Source of the DNA: an uncultured Clostridia bacterium
GTDB taxonomy: Bacteria > Bacillota > Clostridia > Oscillospirales > Ruminococcaceae
Length of the DNA: 64,000 nt
NCBI GenBank assembly: GCA_947627875.1
Contig: CANQXS010000005.1
Location: forward strand, 1 to 64,000
Reading direction: 5' to 3'
Below are positions 33,756-41,339 of this stretch, one piece after another (the first letter of the stretch is position 1; each line of letters starts with the position of its first letter). The notes below the pieces were generated by a model that saw only the letters and a program-made list of their open reading frames with translations, made no database searches and was not told the DNA's origin. The position numbers were made by a program, and so were the translations under genes.

Positions 33756-34955
33756 TCAGTATATCAGTATCATCGTTTCGTCGTAGCCGAGCCCGACAAG
33801 GACGGGTATCAGCGATTCGTCCGAAACGGCGGGTATCAGCGTTTTGCCGCTGTCTTTAAGCTCCTCCGCAACGCTTCGGAATACAACAGTCGCCTTGTCG
33901 CTCTCTCCGAGACCGGTATACGAGACCTCAGTCCCGTCGGCTCTGACGAGCCTTGTGCCTACCGCCGCCGAATCGTATCTGACGTAAACCGTGTTGCAGT
34001 TGAGCAGCGAAGTGTCGTTTAAAACCTCGTCGTTTCCGGCGATGATGTCCTGCGCGTCGACCTCTACCGCGTAGCTCTTTGCCGCTCCGAGAGTCTCCTG
34101 GAGCGCGTTCGAGAACTCCGCGAGGGCTTTATATCTGTCCGCGCTTTGGACTATCGCGCCGACATATCCGAGGTCGGAACGCCGAAACGGCGGGAATTCG
34201 AGCTCGCCCGCGATTATCCCCGCGAATCCGGCTTCGGATATTTCGGAGACGAATCCCGAGATATATCCGCGCGCGCTCTCCGAGAACGCCGATATCCAGG
34301 GCTTGCCGCCCGCCGCGCGGGAGTTGTCGAGCCAGGTAGAGGTCGAGTTTTCAAAGAGATAGCAGATGCTCTTGTCCACCCAGCTGAGAATATGGTCCGT
34401 AAGCGCCGAAATGCGGGCGTAGGGCAGAAGCCCCGCGTCGGTGATCTTCTTTGCGGCTGCCGAGAGGTCGCTTATCGCGAGGGGATACACCGCCGAAACG
34501 TTTACCGCGCGCTCGTCCTTGGTGTTGAAGCCGATAACGCCGCCGTCCCGGATCAGCTCGAGAGCTATTCCGCAGCAGCCCTTTTCGGTAGCTTCTTTTA
34601 TCGCCGCGTCGAGGACAGCGTTATAGTCCTCCGAATTCGGCAGCGCCACAAAGAGTATGCCGTTTTTCGGCTCGGGTTCGGGCTCGGGCTCGGTGGTGAC
34701 GGGCGTGGTCTCGGGCGCGGGAGTCGTCGCCGCGGTGGTGATCTCGTTCTTCGGAACGTCGGGCGCGGTGGTCGTCGAAGCCTGCCTGTCGGGGCGCTCG
34801 CGCATAAAGTCCATTATCGGCTTTCCTACGCTGTATCCGAGAAAAGCTATCCCCAGCAGCAGGAGCACGGTGAGAAAAACATTCAGAGCCGTGCGACCCG
34901 CAGAGCGCTTCTTTTTAAACATCGGCTTTGTTTTTTTGACCTTTCTTTTTCGCAT
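33756..34955 (-). CDS. Membrane-anchored TIM-barrel-like protein (putative glycoside hydrolase, DUF4015-like)
   Basis: A 399-residue protein: very basic N-terminus (RKRKVKKTKPMFKKKR), one membrane helix (residues 26-46), a Thr/Pro/Glu linker (60-95), then an extracellular domain that alternates strands and helices (ILFVALPNSEDYNAVLDAAI, GIALELIRDGGVIGF, LLPYARISAL). This resembles the YngK/DUF4015 group of putative glycosidases, but the match is weak and catalytic residues are not certain. It lies 17 bases after the rnfA-like gene and is the last gene of that operon, so a link to the membrane complex is possible. Confidence 0.6.
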   Translation of the reverse strand: MRKRKVKKTKPMFKKKRSAGRTALNVFLTVLLLLGIAFLGYSVGKPIMDFMRERPDRQASTTTAPDVPKNEITTAATTPAPETTPVTTEPEPEPEPKNGILFVALPNSEDYNAVLDAAIKEATEKGCCGIALELIRDGGVIGFNTKDERAVNVSAVYPLAISDLSAAAKKITDAGLLPYARISALTDHILSWVDKSICYLFENSTSTWLDNSRAAGGKPWISAFSESARGYISGFVSEISEAGFAGIIAGELEFPPFRRSDLGYVGAIVQSADRYKALAEFSNALQETLGAAKSYAVEVDAQDIIAGNDEVLNDTSLLNCNTVYVRYDSAAVGTRLVRADGTEVSYTGLGESDKATVVFRSVAEELKDSGKTLIPAVSDESLIPVLVGLGYDETMILIY

Positions 34956-34972
34956 ACAAAACCACTTCCTTG

Positions 34973-35548
34973 TCAGATTTTCAGGCTGTAAATTATCATA
35001 GCGATTATCCCGATATAGAGCACCGAGGCGGGGAAGCCCCTGAATGCCGCCGGAACCTTTTCGTTTGAGAGCTTTTTATAGTTGATAGCAAGAAGATACG
35101 CCGCAAGGACGAATCCCAGCCCCAGCTCGGCGGCGTAAATCAGCCTTTCCGAGAGGGGAGCGCCGCTTATTCCGTTGTTGAAAAGGCAGCCGAGAACGGC
35201 GCAGTTGAATGCGGTGAGGTGGACGTATTTTCTCAGAGCCGCAAAGCGCTTCTTCGCGACTATTCTTATAAAGACAAGCGTGACGATATAAACCAGCCCG
35301 AGGCAGAGAACGTAAACAGTAGGCTTGAAGAGCTGAGCGGTCTCGCTCTTAAGAAGCCCTTCGGCATAGAACGCTATAAGGCTCGACAGCACCGAAAATT
35401 CCGTTATAAACGCTCCGAACGACAAAAGCTGCCTTGGCGATTTGGCACACTCTATAAGGGTCGAGGTGCCTATCGCCGAGGTGAATATAACGTTTTCAAG
35501 CGTTACGGCGGCGAGCGCCGAGAGGAGTATTTCCAAAAAAGCGGTCAT
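34973..35548 (-). CDS. RnfA/RsxA-like membrane subunit lacking one cluster cysteine
   Basis: A 191-residue, six-helix protein with the RnfA frame: TLENVIFTSAIGTST, LTAFNCAVLG and AAFRGFPASVL align with VNNFVLVKFLGLCPF, TTNCAVLG and APFRGNAIAL of RsxA. RnfA and RnfE together bind a membrane [2Fe-2S] cluster through four cysteines. Here Cys116 in NCAVLG is kept, but the GLCPF cysteine is Ser29. The partner at 35606 lacks both of its own. It is coupled to rnfE- and rnfD-like genes upstream. The fold is secure; a working Rnf redox role is doubtful. Confidence 0.82.
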   Translation of the reverse strand: MTAFLEILLSALAAVTLENVIFTSAIGTSTLIECAKSPRQLLSFGAFITEFSVLSSLIAFYAEGLLKSETAQLFKPTVYVLCLGLVYIVTLVFIRIVAKKRFAALRKYVHLTAFNCAVLGCLFNNGISGAPLSERLIYAAELGLGFVLAAYLLAINYKKLSNEKVPAAFRGFPASVLYIGIIAMIIYSLKI

Positions 35549-35605
35549 AGCCTCAGCTTTCCTTTCAGAACATTATATTGCTTCTTTGATGAGTAAAATA
35601 TCGAA

Positions 35606-36229
35606 TCAGGGCTGTTCCTTATAAGCTCCCGAAATTATCTGCAAAAACCACCTGAAAGCCGCGCTCACTGCGGCAAGGAGTATGAACCCTCCGAAAAGGG
35701 TGGAAAAAATCGGTATCGAGAACGGCAGGACCTTTATCCCGAGGACCGTTCCCGTCGAGAGAAAGCCCCTTATCCCGCCGAAGGTAAGAAGCGCCAGGTC
35801 GTAGCCAATAACGTAAAAAGCCGCGAGCTTGAGCATATACGGGCGGGCAAGGCGGTAAAACTTCGTTTCGGTGCGAAGGGTTATCAGCGAATTTGTTATC
35901 AGCAGGGGAGCGTATATCCCCACGGCGAGGTACATCTGCGAGAGGACCTCTCCGCTCATAAAGAACAGATGGACCGGTACATACACCAACGAAGCAACTA
36001 CGGTGTATAATATAATACGGAATGTATATACGATTTTTCGCGGAACAAAGCTGCAAAGGGCAATAGTAACGAATGTAACTGCGGTGAAAACCGCCGCGAG
36101 AATTGCGCCGCTGTAAAAGCTCGTGCAGGCGGCGGCTGCGGGCGCGATTATAACTCCGCTCGAATAAAGAGGGTTCTTTGTGAGTATCCCCTCGCGTTCG
36201 GCGTCTCTGAACATCAGCCGCTCATTCAT
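35606..36229 (-). CDS. RnfE/RsxE-like membrane subunit lacking both cluster cysteines
   Basis: A 207-residue membrane protein. The N-terminal NPLYSSGVIIAP aligns with the NxxLVQLLGLCP of RsxE and APLLITNSLITLR with IPLIVTNCIVVGR; the two cluster-binding cysteines are Ala29 and Ser114. About six helices. The start is the ATG at 36227-36229, which follows AAAGGAGG and overlaps the end of the rnfD-like gene by eight bases; the frame upstream of it is inside that gene. Operon position between rnfD- and rnfA-like genes supports the assignment. Confidence 0.78.
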   Translation of the reverse strand: MNERLMFRDAEREGILTKNPLYSSGVIIAPAAAACTSFYSGAILAAVFTAVTFVTIALCSFVPRKIVYTFRIILYTVVASLVYVPVHLFFMSGEVLSQMYLAVGIYAPLLITNSLITLRTETKFYRLARPYMLKLAAFYVIGYDLALLTFGGIRGFLSTGTVLGIKVLPFSIPIFSTLFGGFILLAAVSAAFRWFLQIISGAYKEQP

Positions 36230-37502
36230 TTTGCTCCGCCTCCTTTTCTGCGGGCTCTTCCTCGGTCTGAGCATCTTCGGGCGCGTCACCGTCGGGCTTT
36301 ATTTCCTCCGTTTCGGAATTATCTGCGCTTTCCGACTTCTCGGCTTCGGCTGCCTTTTCCTTCTTTTCCTTTGCGCGGGCGTCGTGTTCCTTCATCTTTT
36401 TCACGATGAAGTCCGAGAGCCTGTCCAAAAGCTTCGATATAAGCCTTATAAGCGCCGCGCAGCCGATTTTAAGCTCCTTAAAGAGCCATCTCAGGAATCT
36501 TGCCGTATATTTCGCCGCGAATTTCGATATTATCTTTGTCCACTTCCGGAGGAACTTAAGCAGCCGTTCGAGCGCATCGGTAAGCCTGTCGAATTCGTCG
36601 CGGAAAACGCAGGCTATCGGCAGCATAAACACCGCGCCGTTTTCTATCGTCGTCAGCCTGCGCAGCAAAAACGCTCCCGCCGCGAACACAGCGCCGTAGA
36701 CGATTTGCGAGAATTCCCGCTTCGGGACGTATCTCGGGTCGCACGCCATAAACACGAACACAAACAGGAACGACCCCGCAGTCAGCGAGTTGAGGACGGC
36801 ATACCAGCCCGTTTCTCCGACGGGGAAGATAACGCTTATAAGTACGTTCGCCGCGAGCCCCGAGAAGAACGCGGCGGTCGGAATGTCGCGGAAGAAATAG
36901 AGCGCAATCGCGCAGATGAGTATTATCAGTATCGCCGAGCTCCCCATCGGTCCGGCTAACTTTCCCCAGACAATGTCGAGCAGGCTGAACGCCGAGCCGG
37001 TGCCGTCGTCGAGGTAATAGGTATAGGAATGCGTCAGTCCTTCGCTTACGGTATTCGTGAGCGGCACCGAGCCGAAAGGCTGAGGAACGGGGTATCTTAC
37101 TATATAAGAGGGGAAGCAGAGCAGGGTAAAGATATAAGCGGTGCAGACGGGGCAGAAGATCAGGTTAGAGTTGCCTCCGAAGGCGTGCTTGCAGACAGCC
37201 GTCATAAAAGCCGCGGCAAAAGCCATAATCGTATAAGGCACCGACGCCGGCATAAGAAGCGCGAGCAGAAGCCCCGACATAAGCGGCGATTCGTCGGTCC
37301 AGTCGAACTTTTTGCGCATAGCCGCGCAGCAGATATAGTCGGTCAGAACGCTCGACAAAACCGACACCGCCGCGACGATCACGGCGCGCAGCCCGTAGTA
37401 ATAATATGCCATAAAAACTATGGTGAACAAAAGCGCGGAGGTTTTTGCATACCTTAGCTTTTCGGATTTTTCGGTCAATCCGGTCTGAGCCGTAAAAATC
37501 AC
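36222..37502 (-). CDS. RnfD/NqrB-like membrane subunit with charged C-terminal extension
   Basis: A 426-residue protein. Residues 15-305 follow RnfD: DESPLMSGLLLALLMPAS, KHAFGGNSNLIFCP, CFPSYI, and DDGTGSAFSLLDIVWGKLAG then PMGSSAI aligned to the DxxSGATPL flavinylation loop. The threonine that carries covalent FMN in RnfD/NqrB appears as Phe172. The last 120 residues are an extra Lys/Glu/Ala-rich coiled coil and acidic tail not found in ordinary RnfD. It starts the four-gene operon. RnfB, RnfC and RnfG are absent. Confidence 0.78.
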   Translation of the reverse strand: MIFTAQTGLTEKSEKLRYAKTSALLFTIVFMAYYYYGLRAVIVAAVSVLSSVLTDYICCAAMRKKFDWTDESPLMSGLLLALLMPASVPYTIMAFAAAFMTAVCKHAFGGNSNLIFCPVCTAYIFTLLCFPSYIVRYPVPQPFGSVPLTNTVSEGLTHSYTYYLDDGTGSAFSLLDIVWGKLAGPMGSSAILIILICAIALYFFRDIPTAAFFSGLAANVLISVIFPVGETGWYAVLNSLTAGSFLFVFVFMACDPRYVPKREFSQIVYGAVFAAGAFLLRRLTTIENGAVFMLPIACVFRDEFDRLTDALERLLKFLRKWTKIISKFAAKYTARFLRWLFKELKIGCAALIRLISKLLDRLSDFIVKKMKEHDARAKEKKEKAAEAEKSESADNSETEEIKPDGDAPEDAQTEEEPAEKEAEQNE

Positions 37503-37547
37503 AGTCCTTTGTATCAGATAAAATGCTTTTTTGGGGGAAGAAAGGTT

Positions 37548-37865
37548 ATGAATGCGTCAAAGCGCCGCAGGCTTCGCGCAGCGGCGGCATATACACAGGT
37601 AATATGCATATCCGAAAGCGAGAGCGGCCTGCGCGCTCTTGCCGATATTCTCAAAAAAACAGGAATCGCGGAGAGCTGCCTTATCTATGCCGACGGCTAC
37701 TGCCTCGGCTTCAGGGCAAAGACCAAAGAGCTCGGCGGGCTTCTGCCGCTTATTTGCGAGCACAGCGAAAAGGTCTGCCTCGGGAGCGTATACCGCGAGA
37801 TATTCTCTGAGCACGGCAGCGTTATAATAAAAAGCGGCGCGCTGAATATACTATCTTCTCATTGA
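37548..37865 (+). CDS. Small protein resembling the MecA C-terminal (ClpC adaptor) domain
   Basis: A 105-residue protein. After a basic N-terminus, the pattern ESGLRALADILKK, CLIYADGYCLGF, LPLICEHSEKV, FSEHGSVIIKSGALNIL follows the strand/helix spacing of the MecA C-terminal domain (LY.y.g.YyL, then EyG and EHGk.Ii..A). MecA delivers substrates to ClpC through this domain; the N-terminal substrate-binding half is missing here. ATG 37548 follows AAGAAAGG. It is divergent from the rnfD-like gene and overlaps the end of rpe by 15 bases. The similarity is by eye and modest. Confidence 0.5.
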   Translation: MNASKRRRLRAAAAYTQVICISESESGLRALADILKKTGIAESCLIYADGYCLGFRAKTKELGGLLPLICEHSEKVCLGSVYREIFSEHGSVIIKSGALNILSSH

Positions 37866-38498
37866 GGCTACCGCCGAAGCCATATCCTCGGCTTTGAAGA
37901 TATAAGAGCCCGAAACAAGGACGTTCGCACCCGCCGCTCTCACCTTCGGCGAGGTGTTATAGCCTATCCCGCCGTCGACCTCAATGTCGAGCGCGCAGCC
38001 CTGCCTTTCGGCTTCTTTTCTGAGTGCAGATATCTTTTCGAGCGTTTCGGGAATGAATCCCTGCCCGCCGAAGCCGGGCTCAACCGTCATAACGAGGACC
38101 ATATCGAGCTTTTTTATCAGCGGGAACACAAGCTCGGCAGGGGTCTTCGGCTTTACCGATATCCCCGCGGTGAGCCCGCGCGAGCGAATTTTTTCGATGA
38201 TCTTCTCGGGGTCGCCGTCGGCTTCGAGGTGGAAGGTAATGTTGTCCGCGCCGGCGTCGGCAAAGGCGTCGATAAATTTCATCGGGTCGGTTATCATAAG
38301 GTGGACGTCGAAGGGCAGACGGCAGTATTTTCTTATAGATTTCAGCACCGGTACGCCGTAGCTGAGGTTCGGCACGAAATGCCCGTCCATCACGTCGAAG
38401 TGTATCATATCGCAGCCCGACTCCTCGGCGCGCCTTAGTTCGCGCTCAAGGTTTCCGAAGTCGGCGCTGAGTATAGAAGCCGAAATTTTCGTTTCCAT
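37851..38498 (-). CDS. rpe: Ribulose-phosphate 3-epimerase
   Basis: Rpe interconverts ribulose-5-phosphate and xylulose-5-phosphate in the pentose phosphate pathway. The 215-residue TIM barrel shows SILSADFGNLERELRRAE, DVMDGHFVPNLSYG (metal-binding His/Asp), DVHLMI, VMTVEPGFGGQ (catalytic Asp region replaced by Glu-Pro-Gly context as usual) and EVDGGIG, then GANVLVSGSYIF. Length is normal. Its 3' end overlaps the small MecA-like gene. Together with xylB in this window it supports pentose use. Confidence 0.96.
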   Translation of the reverse strand: METKISASILSADFGNLERELRRAEESGCDMIHFDVMDGHFVPNLSYGVPVLKSIRKYCRLPFDVHLMITDPMKFIDAFADAGADNITFHLEADGDPEKIIEKIRSRGLTAGISVKPKTPAELVFPLIKKLDMVLVMTVEPGFGGQGFIPETLEKISALRKEAERQGCALDIEVDGGIGYNTSPKVRAAGANVLVSGSYIFKAEDMASAVASMRR

Positions 38499-38549
38499 AA
38501 CATCCCTCTTATATGTTTATTATAAATCGGAGCACAAAAATACAGATTA

Positions 38550-38578
38550 AGTATACTATAAACGCGCGGTTTTGTCAA
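38550..38578 (-). promoter_or_regulatory. Promoter of rpe
   Basis: On the minus strand, TTGACA (38573-38578) and TATACT (38550-38555), spacer 17 bases. Confidence 0.75.
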
Positions 38579-38760
38579 ATAAAAACCGAAATTGATACCG
38601 AATTTTAACTTTTGGAATTTATTCAAGCGCCGCCGTATCCCGAGAGACGCGGCGGCGGTATATAAAAACGGCTGCCGGCGCTGCCGCCGGTCCGTTAGTT
38701 CATACTATGCCGCTGGCGCGGAGGAAGACACATAAGAGGGGAGAGCGCTTGTAAGTGCTG

Positions 38761-38945
38761 AAAAATATAAAAGTTTTCGGTCAAGCCTTTTCCAAAAGGC
38801 TCGCGGGGACGTGGGGCGGAGCCCCCGCCGCGCCCGCAGGCGCGGAATCTATTTCAAACACAGCGCAGGACAGGGAATAAAAACTGTCCGGTGGACAGTT
38901 TTTATTGGGGAGACCCTCGCCGGGGGGTCCCCTGATTTGCCGAAC
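38761..38945 (-). repeat. Interspersed repeat, copy B (inverted relative to copy A)
   Basis: The reverse complement carries the same blocks as 8579-8845 in the same order: GGCGAGGGTCTCCCCAA, a hairpin with arms AATAAAAACTGTCC and GGACAGTTTTTATT around a 3-base loop, GTCCTGCGCTGTGTTTGAAA, a variable GC-rich interior, then GAGCCTTTTGGAAAAGGCT and TGACCGAAAACTTTTAT. The G-to-T change in one arm is matched by C-to-A in the other, so pairing is kept. Confidence 0.7.
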
Positions 38946-38989
38946 GGCGAGTGAGGCAAATAAAAAACTTTGTTAGATAACAAAATACT

Positions 38990-39118
38990 CTTTTTGCTTC
39001 CATACCCCCCCTGCCCCCTCTCCCTCAAAGAGGGCGAGGGGGTTCCACCCTGTCACCCGGTCGTTCACCGTTCGGCGAACGACCGACCCCTCCCCTCGAG
39101 GGGAGGGGTATTTGGACT
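38990..39118. repeat. GC-rich hairpin cluster
   Basis: Contains CCCTC...GAGGG, GGTCGTTC/GAACGACC around ACCGTTCGGC (about 39059-39084) and CCCCTC/GAGGGG around GAG (about 39092-39108). It lies between copy B and the parE promoter; no gene fits. It looks like another class of dispersed palindromic repeat. Confidence 0.5.
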
Positions 39119-39165
39119 CCTCGAAAAGCGTTTCGCTTCTTACGCTTTCTTTGTCTTTTAACCCC

Positions 39166-39194
39166 TTGCATTTGTGGAAAAAACGTGGTATAAT
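39166..39194 (+). promoter_or_regulatory. Promoter of the topoisomerase pair
   Basis: TTGCAT (39166-39171) and TATAAT (39189-39194), spacer 17 bases; the ACGTGG before the -10 matches that of galE. Confidence 0.75.
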
Positions 39195-39243
39195 AACTAC
39201 ATATTGTGATAAGCGGCAGAGATTCTGAAAGGATTGATAAACA

Positions 39244-41226
39244 GTGCCACAGAAAAACGAATACGGCAACGAAGCGATTCGCTCCCTCAAAGGGGCCGAC
39301 AGGGTCAGAAAGCGTCCGGCAGTAATCTTCGGCTCCGACGGGCTCGAGGGCTGCAAGCATTCCGTCTTCGAGATAATATCAAACTCGGTCGACGAGGCTC
39401 ATCAGGGCTACGGAAAGAAGATATTCGTCACCTATTACAGCGATTTTTCGGTCGAGGTCGAAGACAACGGCAGAGGCTGTCCCGTAGACTTCAACAAGGT
39501 CGAGAACAGATATAACTGGGAGCTCGTCTATTGCGAGCTCTACGCCGGCGGAAAATACGACAACGTCGACGGCGGCAGCTACGAATATTCCCTCGGTCTC
39601 AACGGTCTCGGCGCCTGCGCCACCCAGTACGCCTCGAAATATATGGACGTCGAGGTTTTCCGCGACGGATATAAATACAACATCCACTTTGAAAAGGGCG
39701 AAAACATCGGCGGTCTCAAAAAAGAGGAGACCAAGAGCCGCAAGACCGGCACCCGCACCCGCTGGCTCCCCGACCTTGAGGTATTTACCGACATCGCCAT
39801 CGAAAAGGAATACTTCCTCGACGTATTGAAGAAGCAGGCGATAGTCAACCCCGGGATAGAGTTTCATTTAAGATATCAGAACCCCGAGGGGGATTTTGAA
39901 CAGTTTGAATTCCTCTATGAAAACGGCATTCTCGACTATGTGAACGAGATAATCGGCGACAGCGCATTGACGACTCCCCAGCTCTGGACCGCCGAGCGCA
40001 AGGGCAGAGACCGCGACGATATGAACGACTACAAGGTAAAATACAACTTCGCGTTCGCGTTCTCAAAGACCGTTAAGCTCGCCGAATACTTCCATAATTC
40101 GAGCTTTCTCGAATACGGCGGCTCGACCGAAAAGGCGGTGCGCCAGGCGTTTACCTCTTATATTGACAGCTATTTGAAGCAGAACAACAAATATCTGAAA
40201 AACGAGTCAAAGATAATTTACGGCGATATCGAGGACTGCCTCGTTATGGTCTCGAGCTCGCTTTCAACTCAGGCTTCTTACGAGAACCAGACCAAAAAGG
40301 CGATTAACAACCGCTTTATCTACGAGGCGGCGGTCGATTTTCTGAAGCATCAGCTCGAGGTATATTTCATCGAGAACCCCGACGACGCCAATAAGATATG
40401 CGACCAGGTCCTTATCAACAAGCGCTCCCGCGAATCGGCAGAAAAGACGAGGATAAACACCAAAAAGCTCTACGCCGAAAAGCTCGATATGGCGAATATG
40501 GTCAAGAAGTTCGTCGACTGCCGCTCTAAAGACGTCGGGCGCCGCGAGCTCTATATCGTCGAAGGCGACTCGGCTCTCGGCTCGGTAAAGCTTGCCCGCA
40601 ACGCCGAGTTTCAGGCGGTAATTCCCGTCCGCGGAAAGATACTCAACTGCCTGAAGGCGAGCTACAACAAGATCTTTGAAAGCGAGATAATAACCGACCT
40701 TATGAAGGTCCTCGGCTGCGGGGTAGAGGTAAAATCGTCGAAGAACAAGGAGCTTTCGAGCTTCAACCTCAACGCGCTGAGGTGGTCTAAAATAGTCATC
40801 TGCACCGATGCCGACTACGACGGCTTCCAGATACGCACACTCATTCTGACGATGCTCTACACCCTCGCGCCTACTCTGATTGAAAAGGGCTTCGTTTATA
40901 TCGCGGAGTCGCCGCTCTACGAGATAAACACCAGCGAGAGGACCTATTTTGCCTACGACGAGACCGAGCGGGCAGACATACTTAGGCAGATAGGCGGCAA
41001 AAAGTTCACGATCCAGCGCTCGAAGGGTCTCGGCGAAAACGAGCCCGATATGATGAGCCTTACGACTATGAACCCCGAAACGAGACGGCTTATAAAGGTG
41101 AGCCCCGACGATGCCGAGCACACAAGGTTTATGTTCGATATGCTCCTTGGGGACAACCTCTCGGCGCGAAAGGAATTCATCAACAATAACGGACACGACT
41201 ATCTCGATATGGCGGACATAAGCTGA
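39244..41226 (+). CDS. parE: DNA topoisomerase subunit B (ParE/GyrB type)
   Basis: A 660-residue ATPase subunit of a type IIA topoisomerase. GHKL motifs: EIISNSVDEAHQGYG, EVEDNGRGCPVDF, SLGLNGLGACATQYAS. Toprim motifs: YIVEGDSALGSVKLAR with the metal-binding Glu and CTDADYDGFQI. The start is GTG 39244 (following GAAAGGA), as no ATG fits the conserved N-terminus. The parC-type gene follows after 113 bases. I call it ParE rather than GyrB because of the paired layout away from any oriC genes; the two are hard to separate by eye. Confidence 0.85.
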   Translation: MPQKNEYGNEAIRSLKGADRVRKRPAVIFGSDGLEGCKHSVFEIISNSVDEAHQGYGKKIFVTYYSDFSVEVEDNGRGCPVDFNKVENRYNWELVYCELYAGGKYDNVDGGSYEYSLGLNGLGACATQYASKYMDVEVFRDGYKYNIHFEKGENIGGLKKEETKSRKTGTRTRWLPDLEVFTDIAIEKEYFLDVLKKQAIVNPGIEFHLRYQNPEGDFEQFEFLYENGILDYVNEIIGDSALTTPQLWTAERKGRDRDDMNDYKVKYNFAFAFSKTVKLAEYFHNSSFLEYGGSTEKAVRQAFTSYIDSYLKQNNKYLKNESKIIYGDIEDCLVMVSSSLSTQASYENQTKKAINNRFIYEAAVDFLKHQLEVYFIENPDDANKICDQVLINKRSRESAEKTRINTKKLYAEKLDMANMVKKFVDCRSKDVGRRELYIVEGDSALGSVKLARNAEFQAVIPVRGKILNCLKASYNKIFESEIITDLMKVLGCGVEVKSSKNKELSSFNLNALRWSKIVICTDADYDGFQIRTLILTMLYTLAPTLIEKGFVYIAESPLYEINTSERTYFAYDETERADILRQIGGKKFTIQRSKGLGENEPDMMSLTTMNPETRRLIKVSPDDAEHTRFMFDMLLGDNLSARKEFINNNGHDYLDMADIS

Positions 41227-41339
41227 GCCGCCCCGACGCGCGCCACCGTCTCCGCCCAGTCCCGCACTCCGTTCGGGACGCGCTCCGCCGACGGCGCGCC
41301 GCTTCCCCTTAAAATCACTTACAGAACAGAGGTCAGAAA

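Noticed and set aside
39025-39360. Minus-strand frames of 111-127 codons
   Set aside because: They lie in the GC-rich hairpin cluster and over the parE promoter and start; no coding signature.
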